Assembly (NCBI RefSeq): GCF_949769195.1
Contig: NZ_OX458333.1
Span: forward strand, 2,914,001 to 2,978,000
Reading direction: 5' to 3'
Origin: Methylocaldum szegediense
Lineage (GTDB): Bacteria > Pseudomonadota > Gammaproteobacteria > Methylococcales > Methylococcaceae
Length of the DNA stretch: 64,000 bases
The translations under genes and the position numbers were made by a program. How positions within the stretch are numbered: position 1 is the stretch's first letter; each line of letters begins with the position of its first letter. Below are positions 32,100-41,546 of this stretch, piece after piece. The notes under the pieces were generated by a model. That model ran no database searches. It had not been told where the DNA came from and worked only from the letters and a program-made list of their open reading frames with translations.

Positions 32100-33023
32100 T
32101 TAGCTTGCCTTCTTCGAAAACGCTTCTTTAGTGATTTCGCCGATGCCGCTCAAAGCCCCGATCACGCTGGAGGCCTCCAATGGCATGAGAATAATCTTGT
32201 TGTTTTCCGCGGCCGCCAGATTTTGTAGGGCTTCGACGTATTTTTGAGCGACGAAGTAATTGATGGCCTGAACGTCGCCTTTGCCGATGGCTTCAGATAC
32301 CATCAAAGTGGCTCGTGCCTCCGCCTGGGCAAGGCGCTCGCGGGCTTCCGCCTCCCGGAATGCAGCCTCCTTTCGACCTTCGGCTTCCAGAATGGCGGCT
32401 TGTTTTTCGCCGTCGGCGCGCAGTATGGCTGCTTGTTTGAGACCTTCCGCCTCGAGCACGGCCGCGCGCTTGTCTCGTTCCGCTTTCATCTGACGCGCCA
32501 TGGCGTCTACCAGATCCTGCGGAGGGGTAATGTCTTTGATCTCGATACGCGTTACTTTGACACCCCAGGGCGTGGTCGCATCGTCAACCACCGAGAGCAA
32601 GCGAGCGTTAATTTCGTCCCGCTTCGACAACAGTTCGTCGAGATCCATAGACCCCATGACGGTACGGATGTTCGTCATCGTGAGCTGCATGATGGCGAGG
32701 TTCAAATCGCTTACTTCGTAGGCTGCTTTAGCTGCATTCACAACCTGGAAGAACACAACGCCATCCACTGTGATCATGGCATTGTCCTTGGTGATGACCT
32801 CCTGCGATGGTACGTCCAGGACTTGCTCCATCATATTAATCCGTGCGCCGATTTGATCGACGATCGGTACGATGACATTGAGTCCGGGCTTAAGCGTCGC
32901 CGTGTATTTTCCGAATCGCTGCACCGTGTATTCCCAACCTTGGGGAACGAACTTGACACTCAGTACAACCAGAACGATGGACAGCACCAAGAGAAACAAT
33001 ACGAAAACACTAAATGCGCTCAT
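32100..33023 (-). CDS. qmcA: SPFH/stomatin-family membrane protein (QmcA-like)
   Basis: The protein is 307 residues. An N-terminal membrane anchor ([20 protein letters not shown]) is followed by an SPFH domain ([52 protein letters not shown]). An Ala/Glu-rich coiled coil (about 190-245) and a C-terminal region complete it. Such proteins form large ring-like cages in membrane microdomains and work with NfeD and FtsH. A GGGGGGAG site precedes the ATG. It heads a two-gene operon. Confidence 0.94.
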   Translation of the reverse strand: MSAFSVFVLFLLVLSIVLVVLSVKFVPQGWEYTVQRFGKYTATLKPGLNVIVPIVDQIGARINMMEQVLDVPSQEVITKDNAMITVDGVVFFQVVNAAKAAYEVSDLNLAIMQLTMTNIRTVMGSMDLDELLSKRDEINARLLSVVDDATTPWGVKVTRIEIKDITPPQDLVDAMARQMKAERDKRAAVLEAEGLKQAAILRADGEKQAAILEAEGRKEAAFREAEARERLAQAEARATLMVSEAIGKGDVQAINYFVAQKYVEALQNLAAAENNKIILMPLEASSVIGALSGIGEITKEAFSKKAS

Positions 33024-33526
33024 CTCTCCCCCCTTTATCGATTCTTACTGCGTGACGCCTTTGTTAGAGATCGGCTGGCTTCAAACGAAAAAGTCAACCG
33101 TGTCTTTTTTTGTGGCTGCCGAAGCTTAGCTATGAACACGGAAAGGACATGCTAGTGTTCACATTGCCAAATTTTAACGATTCAGAAATTTTCCCAATTG
33201 ATTACAAGCTCCGGCAAAACTTGTCTATTTCTTTGATCTTTCATTTTAAAACAAAGCTTTATACGATACACAAAGCTGTGTCAAAAACAGTGTACGCCTG
33301 TGACGGAGTTGTGGATAATTTTGCCCCGGATTTCTTCACGTTCGTTCGGCACATTCTTTCCACAAACTTTAGCAGGAGTTTTCAAAGGAGGGATGAGAGC
33401 CGCTGTCCGAAGCTAACAACGGAATAAAGACGGTTTTGTGCCGTTAAGGAAAGTGCTAGAGGGACGTGCGAGATCTCGACAAGCTTGCTGAGATCGTTGA
33501 TAGGAGCATCGCCTGGGGAGGAAAAA
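33024..33526. other. AT-rich intergenic region with a DnaA-box match
   Basis: About 500 bases between divergent genes; no gene is recognised. It is clearly AT-richer than its surroundings (33160-33300). It contains TGTGGATAA at 33310-33318 (perfect complement of the DnaA box TTATCCACA), a weaker CTTTCCACA at 33356-33364, and GATCTTTCATTTT at 33235-33247, one mismatch from the E. coli oriC 13-mer. It must also hold the promoters of qmcA and of the membrane protein gene downstream. Confidence 0.45.
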
Positions 33527-34165
33527 ATGTACCAGCTATCAAACAGAGACTCTGCCCACGTGACGGAGAAGTCCAAGTCTTATTGGCACCAAGGAAAATA
33601 CAAATATCGGAGTTCTTCCCGCACCAAGCTGATTTTTTTCTTGTCCATCGTATCGATCGTCGAAGCGGTGATGCTTCTAATCCTGTTTATCCAGTTGGCA
33701 CTGACCGAACAGGAAAAGCTGGAATTGACAGTCTTGGAGAAGAAACAGGCCCAGGAACTCAAAGCGCTTAGACCCGAAGTTGAAAGACTACGGGCCGAGA
33801 TTGCCTCGTTAACGGCTTCGCGCTTGCCGAATTTGGCCAAGCTGGAGTTAGATAAAGTAATCAACCTCGAAATGGACTATGTGAAAAACATTGTTTTCAC
33901 TGTAGCGGGCAAGGGCTCCGATAAGCATTACGAGTATAAGATCGTCATGGAGAATTCGGGTCTGTCGCTGGTCCACCCGGCGGTTGACATCCTTTTCTTC
34001 GACCGGGTCGGCGTTCAGGTGGGCTTGTCGAAGATAGGATTTCATGAGGACGGCACGCCGAATCTGGATATGCTAGAACGGGGCGAGGTCCGCTCTTTTT
34101 CCGCAAGCGTCGATTTGGTGGATGACGCCAAACCGGAATATTTCCGGGTTAAAATTCACAAATGA
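33527..34165 (+). CDS. Hypothetical single-pass membrane protein
   Basis: The protein is 212 residues from the ATG at 33527, behind a GGGGAGG site. A basic N-terminal tail (about 33 residues) is followed by one membrane helix (about 34-58, LIFFLSIVSIVEAVMLLILF). A coiled coil (60-95) and a soluble domain (about 105-212: MDYVKNIVFTVAGKGSDKHYEYKIVMENSGLS) complete it. The C-terminal domain looks like an all-beta, transthyretin- or immunoglobulin-like fold (VHPAVDILFFDRVGVQVG). I do not recognise the family. It stands alone, convergent with the thioredoxin-like gene, and may be regulated from the AT-rich region upstream. Confidence 0.75.
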   Translation: MYQLSNRDSAHVTEKSKSYWHQGKYKYRSSSRTKLIFFLSIVSIVEAVMLLILFIQLALTEQEKLELTVLEKKQAQELKALRPEVERLRAEIASLTASRLPNLAKLELDKVINLEMDYVKNIVFTVAGKGSDKHYEYKIVMENSGLSLVHPAVDILFFDRVGVQVGLSKIGFHEDGTPNLDMLERGEVRSFSASVDLVDDAKPEYFRVKIHK

Positions 34166-34176
34166 GCGTTGGCCCG

Positions 34177-34992
34177 TCAGACATATAAGGCGCTGGCGAG
34201 CCGCCCGCGGTACTCCCGCGTGAGATCGTGATCGTCGCCAAGGAATGCGAAAACGGCGAGACAAGCTTTCCGTGCACCGTCGTCGTCGTAGTGCCTAGCC
34301 TTTCTCACCACGTCGATGAAGCCTGACAGGGCCCGCTCGAAATCGGCACTCTTCAAGTGCTTAATCGCGGAGAGATAGGCTGTCTTGACGGGAGCGTCGG
34401 GCAGGGTTTCCGGCTGCTCGGTATACTCGAACAACCGGGAAAAAGTACGAATACTTTCGGCCAGCGGATAAACATCCGAATCGGGGCCAATCCCAGCAAC
34501 CATCGCCGCGGCTCTCTTATGGTCGGATGAGAGTAGCAGGCGAGCCAGCATGACAGCTGCCGCGGCATTGCCCGGCTCGGCAGCAAGTACCTCTTCCAAA
34601 AGCGCGGCAGCTTTATCGGAGTGGCCGGCCAATATCTCGTTCTCCGCCTGCCTGATCTTTGCTCTAAGCGGACTCGGCAGGACGCGGTTCAGCCACTCCT
34701 CGATCATGGATTCCGGCAATGCACCAGTAAACTCGTCGATCACTTGGCCATCGACGAAAAGCTTGACATTCGGGATGCTTCGAATCCCATAGCGTGCGGC
34801 GATTTCCGGCAATTCCTCCGTGTTAATCTTGACCAGGGTGAAACGCTCCGAATGTTTTCCGGCAAGGCGTTCCAAGATCGGACCTAAAGCACGGCAGGGC
34901 GCACACCAAGGGGCCCAGAAATCGACCAGAACCGGGATGGTGTGGCTGCGCTTAAGTACATCACTGTCAAAGTCGATAGTTGAGTCAGACAT
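34177..34992 (-). CDS. cnoX: Thioredoxin-like co-chaperone (CnoX/YbbN family)
   Basis: The protein is 271 residues. The N-terminal thioredoxin domain with active site WAPWCAPCR is followed by four TPR-like helical repeats (from about residue 110), the CnoX/YbbN layout. CnoX protects clients from over-oxidation and hands them to GroEL and DnaK. The E. coli protein lacks a redox-active CXXC pair (SXXC), whereas this one keeps both cysteines, so it may also act as an oxidoreductase. It is monocistronic and converges with the preceding gene. Confidence 0.92.
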   Translation of the reverse strand: MSDSTIDFDSDVLKRSHTIPVLVDFWAPWCAPCRALGPILERLAGKHSERFTLVKINTEELPEIAARYGIRSIPNVKLFVDGQVIDEFTGALPESMIEEWLNRVLPSPLRAKIRQAENEILAGHSDKAAALLEEVLAAEPGNAAAAVMLARLLLSSDHKRAAAMVAGIGPDSDVYPLAESIRTFSRLFEYTEQPETLPDAPVKTAYLSAIKHLKSADFERALSGFIDVVRKARHYDDDGARKACLAVFAFLGDDHDLTREYRGRLASALYV

Positions 34993-35286
34993 GAGTACTC
35001 CGTCTGGATATCAAGGTTCTGCTTGGCACTATATATACCTATTTTTCGGAAGTTGAACTATTCTTTTGCTCGGTCAGGAGCTAAAGGCTGGTTTCGAGCT
35101 GTACTGGCAAAAAACCTCCAAATGCCGTTCAAGGTATCCACTCTTGGTCTATAGGACATGCTGGTCTTTGCCAGGCAGTCCTTGTTTCCCTACACCTATC
35201 CAACGCCGGCGAAAAGACTAGTGTTCGCGGTTCAATGATCGGGTAGATCGCACCTCCCGGAATCTCGGATAAAAGACTGGATTATC

Positions 35287-36495
35287 ATGAGAAACGATTT
35301 TCTCATCGGACGACAACAAATTTTCGACCGCGATTTGCGCGTTTTTGCTTATGAATTACTGTTCCGCGACATAAACGGCAACACGGTGGAAGCATTCGGG
35401 CCGACGGCCGCCAGCAACCAAGTCATTGTAGATAGCCTGCTCGAATATGGTTTGGATCAGATTGTCGGGACGCAACTCGCTTTCATCAATTTGACTCGGG
35501 AAAACCTACTCTCCGAGACCGCCTTGCTGCTGCCGAAAGAAAAGACAGTCATCGAGGTGTTGGAAGACGTCCATATCGATGATGCTTTGATTAAGGCCCT
35601 GCAAAATTTGGTTACGCAAGGTTACAAGATTGCGCTCGACGATTTCGATTTAGACGAACGTTGGCTCCCTCTGATCGAATTCGCGCATTTCATCAAGCTC
35701 GACATTCAAAAAATCACGGTGGACGCTGCCAGATCGATGATACAGCGGCTAAAGAAGCTGCCGATTCGATTTCTGGCAGAAAAGGTGGAAACACAGGAGC
35801 AATATCAGGAATATCGCGCACTCGGCTGCGAGTATTTTCAAGGATTTTTTTTCAGCCGGCCCAACATCCTGCGGGGAAGACGGCTGGAAACGAGCCAACA
35901 TGCGGTCTTGCAGCTTCTGGCCAAGATCAATCAGCCGAATATCTCTATCCCGGAACTGACGCGCACGATTTCCACAGACGTGGGACTCAGCTACAAGCTT
36001 CTCCGCTACATCAACTCAGCATTTTATGCGCTACCGAAAAAGATCGACTCTCTGAAATATGCGATTACTTACCTCGGTATCCGCGAAATCCAGCGTTGGG
36101 CATCTCTGATCAGCCTGGCGAGCTTTCCCGATCAATCAAGCGAAATCATCAAGATCGCACTGATTCGAGCGAAAATGTGCGAATCGCTCGCGGCTACCCG
36201 GAGGTTGCCGAACAGCGACCAGTTCTTCCTTGTTGGTCTCATGTCAACTATCGATCAATTGCTCGAGATCCCTTTGGACGAAGCGGTTTCGAGCCTGCCT
36301 TTAGCAGGCGAGGTCAAAGAAGCGCTGGTGTTTCACACAGGGCTCGCGGGAGAGGCCCTCGACTGCGCGATCAACTATGAACGCTGGCAACTGGACGCGG
36401 TGCATTTCGAACATCTCGACTTGGGTCAAGTCGGCCGGATTCATCTGGACAGCGTCGGCTGGGCAAACAAGATTTTCGAAGTGCTGGAAAGATAG
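35287..36495 (+). CDS. EAL-HDOD signalling protein (YuxH family)
   Basis: The protein is 402 residues. The N-terminal EAL-type domain starts RNDFLIGRQQIFDRDLRVFAYELLFRD, where the EALLR signature is degenerate (YELLFR). It retains parts of the fold (IALDDFDLDERWLP, LAEKVET, GCEYFQGFFFSRP). The C-terminal HDOD domain (about 200-400) contains LQLLAKINQPNISIPELTRTISTDVGLSYKLLRYINSA. Because the catalytic Glu position is changed, it probably binds rather than hydrolyses c-di-GMP. It replaces iscR, which often follows cysE in related genomes, and converges with cysE. Confidence 0.93.
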   Translation: MRNDFLIGRQQIFDRDLRVFAYELLFRDINGNTVEAFGPTAASNQVIVDSLLEYGLDQIVGTQLAFINLTRENLLSETALLLPKEKTVIEVLEDVHIDDALIKALQNLVTQGYKIALDDFDLDERWLPLIEFAHFIKLDIQKITVDAARSMIQRLKKLPIRFLAEKVETQEQYQEYRALGCEYFQGFFFSRPNILRGRRLETSQHAVLQLLAKINQPNISIPELTRTISTDVGLSYKLLRYINSAFYALPKKIDSLKYAITYLGIREIQRWASLISLASFPDQSSEIIKIALIRAKMCESLAATRRLPNSDQFFLVGLMSTIDQLLEIPLDEAVSSLPLAGEVKEALVFHTGLAGEALDCAINYERWQLDAVHFEHLDLGQVGRIHLDSVGWANKIFEVLER

Positions 36496-36539
36496 CTTCC
36501 GCGACGGCGTGATTCGCGGCTGGAACAGGTGCTTTCTCT

Positions 36540-37298
36540 TTACTTTTCCTCACCTGTTTTCAACTCGCAATGCTCCAATTCGGGTAATGGTTCTTCCGAG
36601 ACGTTGATTCCTTGCTGTTTCAGCGCTCGCTTTAACGCTTCGATTTGCTCGTCCAGCGCCTGTATGTGATCGAGCATATGGTTGATAGCGTGAGCCACCG
36701 GATCGGGCATGTCGGGCGTCAAACCGTAGGCGTCGAAACGCAGTTTGCTGGCGATAGCCTGCCGCCGCGCTTCGTGAGCCTGGCGATCGGCGCTCACCAC
36801 ATGGCCTGGAATTCCGACGACCGTAGCGCCGGGCGGGACATTCTTCAGTACGACAGAATTGGAGCCGATACGGGCGCCGTCGGCTACCGTAATGGGACCC
36901 AGTATCTTGGCTCCGGCGCCGACCACGACCCCATTTCCCAGCGTCGGATGACGTTTTCCCTTTTTCCAGGATGTTCCCCCTAATGTCACGCCGTGGTACA
37001 GCGTGCAATCATCACCGATCACCGCCGTTTCGCCGATGACGACCCCCATGCCGTGGTCGATAAAGAAACGCCTCCCGATTCGTGCGGCAGGATGGATTTC
37101 GATGCCCGTCCACCAACGGGCCAGGGTTGAAATAAACCGCGCCGGCCACTTGAACCCCAAGTTCCACAAACGATGGCTAAATCGGTGCGCCAAAATCGCG
37201 TGCACACCCGGATAGGTCGTAAAAATTTCGAAATAGGATTGCGCTGCCGGATCGCGCTCGAAAATGCAGCTGAATTCTTCTTTTAATCGTTGCCACAT
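36540..37298 (-). CDS. cysE: Serine O-acetyltransferase
   Basis: The protein is 252 residues with an N-terminal helical domain ([35 protein letters not shown]). A left-handed beta-helix of hexapeptide repeats follows, with the active-site region [31 protein letters not shown]. CysE makes O-acetylserine from serine and acetyl-CoA for cysteine synthesis. The tail after residue 190 is longer than in plant-type enzymes and may mediate feedback control. It lies six bases after trmJ; the trmJ-cysE pair is common in gammaproteobacteria. Confidence 0.96.
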   Translation of the reverse strand: MWQRLKEEFSCIFERDPAAQSYFEIFTTYPGVHAILAHRFSHRLWNLGFKWPARFISTLARWWTGIEIHPAARIGRRFFIDHGMGVVIGETAVIGDDCTLYHGVTLGGTSWKKGKRHPTLGNGVVVGAGAKILGPITVADGARIGSNSVVLKNVPPGATVVGIPGHVVSADRQAHEARRQAIASKLRFDAYGLTPDMPDPVAHAINHMLDHIQALDEQIEALKRALKQQGINVSEEPLPELEHCELKTGEEK

Positions 37299-37304
37299 AA
37301 ACGA

Positions 37305-38030
37305 TCAGGTCTGAGGTCGTATTCGCATTTGAACGGCCGTCAATATGCCGCGTAAAAGATGGATTTCCTTTTTCTCCAGCTTAGAACGGTTAAAGATGCG
37401 CCTGAGCCTGCGCATGACCGAAGGCCCCGCTTTCCTCTCGTGGAGAAACCGAAGGTCGTGCAAAGTGCGCTCCAGGTGTCCGTAAAAAGACTCCATTTCT
37501 TCGGCTGTCGCCAACGCCGGAGCGGCAAAGTCGGCAGATGCTTGTTCCCGAGCGGCCAAAAACAGCTCGTAGGCTACGATCTGAACGGCAGCCGCGACAT
37601 TCAGCGAGCTGAACTCGGGATTGCAGGGAATGTGGAGCAAATAATGACATCGTTCCAATTCCTCGTTGGTGAGCCCAGAATGTTCCCGTCCGAACAAAAT
37701 GGCTGTCTTTGCGTTGCTCGCGCTGACCAGTTGCGCGCATTCCCGCGGATCGAGCTGAGGCCAAGAAATCGTGCGTAGCCGTGCACTGGCTCCGACCACC
37801 AAGGCGCAATCGCCTATGGCTTCCTGTAGGTGATGGCAAAGCCGCGCGCCGGCCAGTATGTCATCGGCCCCGGACGCCCGGGCGGTAGCTTCTCCGCTGG
37901 GAAAAACTTTGGGCGAGACCAAGGCCAGATCGCGCAGTCCCATGTTTTTCATGGCGCGTGCCGTCGCGCCAATGTTGCCGGGATGCGTGGTTCCGACGAG
38001 CACGATCCTGACATGGGACAAGCAGTTCAT
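37305..38030 (-). CDS. trmJ: tRNA (Cm32/Um32) 2'-O-methyltransferase TrmJ
   Basis: This 241-residue SPOUT-class methyltransferase has IVLVGTTHPGNIGATARAMKNMGL (motif 1), ILFGREHSGLTNEEL (motif 2) and HIPCNPEFSSLNVAAAVQIVAYE (motif 3), which together form the trefoil-knot SAM site. A C-terminal helical extension binds tRNA. TrmJ methylates the ribose of position 32 in several tRNAs. The divergent neighbour suhB and the downstream cysE match the standard gammaproteobacterial arrangement. Confidence 0.96.
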   Translation of the reverse strand: MNCLSHVRIVLVGTTHPGNIGATARAMKNMGLRDLALVSPKVFPSGEATARASGADDILAGARLCHHLQEAIGDCALVVGASARLRTISWPQLDPRECAQLVSASNAKTAILFGREHSGLTNEELERCHYLLHIPCNPEFSSLNVAAAVQIVAYELFLAAREQASADFAAPALATAEEMESFYGHLERTLHDLRFLHERKAGPSVMRRLRRIFNRSKLEKKEIHLLRGILTAVQMRIRPQT

Positions 38031-38115
38031 GCGTCAGCGATGGGAAAACCGAAAAAAGTAAAATATTATCAGAAATTTGATAACCTAAATTGTTTTTCAA
38101 CCAGCCGATTCCAAT

Positions 38116-38949
38116 ATGGATCCCATGCTCACTATCGCGGTTCGCGCGGCTCGGGCGGCGGGCGATATTATTGTCCGTTCGATGGACCGGGTGAACCTAC
38201 TTACGATCACGCCGAAGGGACGAAACGACTTTGTCAGCGAAGTAGACCGCCAGGCGGAACGTGAAATCATTCACACTCTGCAGAAAGCGTACCCCACCCA
38301 CGCTTTTCTCGGCGAAGAAAGCGGTCGTCAAGGGGCGGCAAAGACCGATTTCGTCTGGATCATTGACCCCCTGGATGGGACCACTAATTTTCTCCACGGC
38401 TTTCCTCAGTTTTGTGTGTCCATTGCTCTGCTCCATCGCGGGCGCATCGAAAAGGGAGTGATCTACGACCCGCTTCGGCAGGAACTGTTCACAGCCGCGC
38501 GCGGCGCGGGTGCATCACTCAACAACCGGCGCATCCGGGTGAGCAAGCAGAACGGGTTGAAAGGAGCGCTACTCGGCACCGGTTTCCCGTTCAAAGATCA
38601 GCGTCATGTCGATGCCTATCTCGGTATGCTGCGAGATCTCATGAAGGATACAGCGGGCATTCGGCGCGCCGGATCTGCCGCGTTGGACCTGGCTTATGTG
38701 GCAGCGGGACGTCTGGACGGGTTTTGGGAAATTGGCCTCAAAAAGTGGGACATGGCCGCGGGTGTCCTGCTGATTCAGGAAGCGGGCGGCATCGTGACCG
38801 ATTTGGCTGGAACGGGCAAATATTTCGAGTCCGGCAATGTGCTAACGGCCAATCCCAAGCTCCATCAAATCATGCAGGGCGTTATTCAGCCTCATTTGAC
38901 CGATGCGCTGCGCGCCACAGTCGACCCAACCGACGACCCGTCGGAATGA
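38116..38949 (+). CDS. suhB: Inositol-1-monophosphatase (SuhB)
   Basis: The 277-residue protein contains the metal-binding signatures FLGEESG, WIIDPLDGTTNFLHGFPQF and KKWDMAAGVLLIQEAGG of the inositol monophosphatase family. In gammaproteobacteria SuhB also binds the rRNA antitermination complex. The start may be ATG 38116 (MDPMLTIAV) or the second Met three codons later. It is divergent from trmJ with 85 bases between. Confidence 0.96.
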   Translation: MDPMLTIAVRAARAAGDIIVRSMDRVNLLTITPKGRNDFVSEVDRQAEREIIHTLQKAYPTHAFLGEESGRQGAAKTDFVWIIDPLDGTTNFLHGFPQFCVSIALLHRGRIEKGVIYDPLRQELFTAARGAGASLNNRRIRVSKQNGLKGALLGTGFPFKDQRHVDAYLGMLRDLMKDTAGIRRAGSAALDLAYVAAGRLDGFWEIGLKKWDMAAGVLLIQEAGGIVTDLAGTGKYFESGNVLTANPKLHQIMQGVIQPHLTDALRATVDPTDDPSE

Positions 38950-39001
38950 CCCCCGCGGGTGCGTAAATCGCTTATCTAGTTTCTTCTGTTGCCTCGACCT
39001 A

Positions 39002-39068
39002 CCTGGGTTGTGAGCACACCCGGGAAGCACTGTCCCGGAGTCGCCCGGCCTGGAAATCCAGGCCGGGC
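39002..39068. terminator. Cluster of GC-rich hairpins between convergent suhB and channel genes
   Basis: The strongest hairpin is GCCCGGCCTGG-AAAT-CCAGGCCGGGC at 39043-39068, a perfect 11-bp stem. CCGGGA...TCCCGG at 39020-39038 is a second, and an imperfect one (CCTGGGTTGTG/CACACCCGGG) lies at the left. No T-run follows on either strand, so they may stabilise mRNA ends or act as Rho-assisted or bidirectional stops. Confidence 0.55.
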
Positions 39069-39078
39069 AAATGAATTC

Positions 39079-41499
39079 TCAATCCGCCGACGGCCTGTTG
39101 TCCCCGCGCGCCGTCAGGATTTGCCGTAGCTGATCACCGTTCAGATTCAGATTCACGTTCCGAGGCGGGAATGGGAACGGGATTCCTTCCTTGCGGAAGG
39201 TATCGTCGATCTCGAAACAAAGATCGCTGATCACCGCATCGAGTTTTCCAGCATCGTGGACAAATGCGATCAGCTCGAAGTTTCTGACACTTTCCGCAAA
39301 GCCTTTGAACAAAACGACGGGCGGAGGCACTCGTCGGATTTCCGGGTGATCCAGCGCGATCTTCGACAGAAGGTCACGCACCCGTTTGGCGTCCGTATCA
39401 TGAGACAAGCCGAGTGGGAGCGAAATGCGCCCCACCGGTTTGTCGGCATAGGTCCGATTCGTCAGCGCACCCGAAATCAACGTGGAGTTGGGAATGTAAA
39501 CCGACGCGCGATCGGAGGTCGTAATTTCAGTCGCCCGGACGCTAATCTTTTTGACATGGCCCTGATGATCGCCCACCACGACCCAATCGCCGGCTTTGAT
39601 TGGGCGTTCGATGAGAAGAATCAGCCCCGACACGAAATTGTTGACGATATTCTGCAAGCCGAAACCGATGCCGACGGATAGGGCACCAGCAATGATGGCT
39701 AGATTGGAGAGGTCTATCCCCAAGCTTGAGATCGCCAGCATGGCCGCCACGGCAAATCCCACGTAGCCGGTCCCGGAGCGGATCGAGTGCCGGACGCCGA
39801 CATCCAGTCGCGTCTTCGGGAAAATGCGCTGATCCAGAGCCTTCTGTAACATGCGAGTGGCCGCGAGTAGCCCAGCGAAGAGCGCCAGCGCCACGAGCAA
39901 GTCAGCCACCGACAAGGTGATGCTGCCAATCCGGAAACCGAAGAAGACGTCGTGAAGCCAAGCGGTAAGATCTTTGCCGGCGGCACCCCACAAGATCAAC
40001 AGCGCAACCAACCCCATGACCATAATCAAGAGGTTCAGGGTCCCTCCAACCCAGAACTTGAGCATCTCCGCACCATCGTCACTCAGAACCAAGCTGCTGC
40101 GGAGTTTTGCGCCCAGAGCCGATTCCTTACTCAAGATGTGGTCGACGAGTTCGTAACTGAGCTTCCGGAGGAGAAGCACGGACAAATAAAGTCCAACCGT
40201 CAACACCAGCTGAGTAGCCAAATACTCGGACAACACCACATAACCGAGCAATCCCGCTATCGGGATGACGTAAACCAAGGCCTTCAGCACATATCGAAGG
40301 CGCTGCCAGCCGGGGCTGAGTGGTTCTCTATCGGGGGAGAACCATATCCCTCGGCGCAGCAGACTGAGCAACAATGCGGCAATCAGCACGCCGAACAGAA
40401 ATTTTTGCAAAAGGGTCGATTCGACCGAGGCATTAAACTGAGCTCCGACTTGCGCTAAGACCCGGTCTAAAGCAAATACAATGGCCAAACCTTTCACCGT
40501 GCGGCTGATCGCCAGAGCCCCGGCGTCATGAACGTGAACCAGCCGCCATACGGGCTCGAACGGAGCCAACGCCGCCCGGGAAAAGCCCGTCACGAAAAAA
40601 AGCGCAACCAGCGAGAACAAAGCTGTACGTGCCACCGCGAATGATCGCTCAGTCAACACGCCCGTATAAAGGAGGCTCAGGAACAGCGCCAAAGCGGCGG
40701 CCGACGGCAGTAAAGCCCGAATGAACCCCGTGAACAGTGCCGTTCTCAGCCGGTCGCCGTAGGTCGGTTCCGCTTCGATTTCGATATAGCCGAATTTTCG
40801 GATCAACTGCCTGCGTAAGGGAAACGCTAGGAGGATCGCCGTGCCTACTCCTAAGGCCAAACGCCAGCCGATAGCCCACGCGTCTTTCGCAAAGGTGTTG
40901 CTGGTCCACCACTGCTGAACGTTGTGCGTGATGACGCTAAGTCCCGTATTCACCTCAGACCAGGCTTTACGCCATACTGCTGGTGAAAGCGGCGACACGC
41001 CACGCTTCAGGACGTGCTCCGTGAAACGGGCGCGTCGCAAGGACTTCACGTCCCCCGCAATGCGGGCGGCGCGAGCGATAATGAGGTCGGCCTCTTTGAT
41101 CGCACCTTCCGCGGCAGCCAGCCGTTCGTTGATGGCTTTACGCTTAGCCGCCACCGTCGGTACTTCGGGGGGAGCACCCTCCGTGGGTGGCGGCCCCAAC
41201 GCAGTAAGCTCGTCTCGAATCACTTGAATTTGGGGACGAGCGGCTTCTTCCGCAGCGCGGGCCTCAAGCTGAATCGTTGTCAGTTGATCGCGCAGAGCCG
41301 CAAGCCTTCGGTCGGAAATTTCAGGGTCGGCCAATTCTTTCTCGGCTTCGTCCAGGACTTTTTGCCACTCTTTCAGCAATTCGTTCAGCGGGCGTGCCTG
41401 CTCCGACTCGGCCGACCAGCCGAGTCCGAAATACGACCCCAACAAAAGAAGCAGCAGGACCAGCCAAAGGAAGCGCAGTATCGGAGAATATCTAGTCAT
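39079..41499 (-). CDS. Large mechanosensitive channel of the MscS family (DUF3772 type)
   Basis: The protein is 806 residues. A signal peptide (ILRFLWLVLLLLLLGSYFGLG) is followed by a periplasmic coiled-coil region (DUF3772, about 30-190), then about eleven membrane helices. The MscS pore and beta domain come near 600-800 (ISSLGIDLSNLAIIAGALSVGIGFGLQNIVNNFVSGLILLIERPIKAGDWVVVGDHQGHVKKI). It is of the MscK/YbiO-like large class that opens on hypo-osmotic shock. It lies alone between ubiD and the convergent suhB. Confidence 0.94.
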   Translation of the reverse strand: MTRYSPILRFLWLVLLLLLLGSYFGLGWSAESEQARPLNELLKEWQKVLDEAEKELADPEISDRRLAALRDQLTTIQLEARAAEEAARPQIQVIRDELTALGPPPTEGAPPEVPTVAAKRKAINERLAAAEGAIKEADLIIARAARIAGDVKSLRRARFTEHVLKRGVSPLSPAVWRKAWSEVNTGLSVITHNVQQWWTSNTFAKDAWAIGWRLALGVGTAILLAFPLRRQLIRKFGYIEIEAEPTYGDRLRTALFTGFIRALLPSAAALALFLSLLYTGVLTERSFAVARTALFSLVALFFVTGFSRAALAPFEPVWRLVHVHDAGALAISRTVKGLAIVFALDRVLAQVGAQFNASVESTLLQKFLFGVLIAALLLSLLRRGIWFSPDREPLSPGWQRLRYVLKALVYVIPIAGLLGYVVLSEYLATQLVLTVGLYLSVLLLRKLSYELVDHILSKESALGAKLRSSLVLSDDGAEMLKFWVGGTLNLLIMVMGLVALLILWGAAGKDLTAWLHDVFFGFRIGSITLSVADLLVALALFAGLLAATRMLQKALDQRIFPKTRLDVGVRHSIRSGTGYVGFAVAAMLAISSLGIDLSNLAIIAGALSVGIGFGLQNIVNNFVSGLILLIERPIKAGDWVVVGDHQGHVKKISVRATEITTSDRASVYIPNSTLISGALTNRTYADKPVGRISLPLGLSHDTDAKRVRDLLSKIALDHPEIRRVPPPVVLFKGFAESVRNFELIAFVHDAGKLDAVISDLCFEIDDTFRKEGIPFPFPPRNVNLNLNGDQLRQILTARGDNRPSAD

Positions 41500-41546
41500 C
41501 TCAAAAGGTGCAGCGATGGTGATTGCAACCTGTCAACAGGTCTCGT

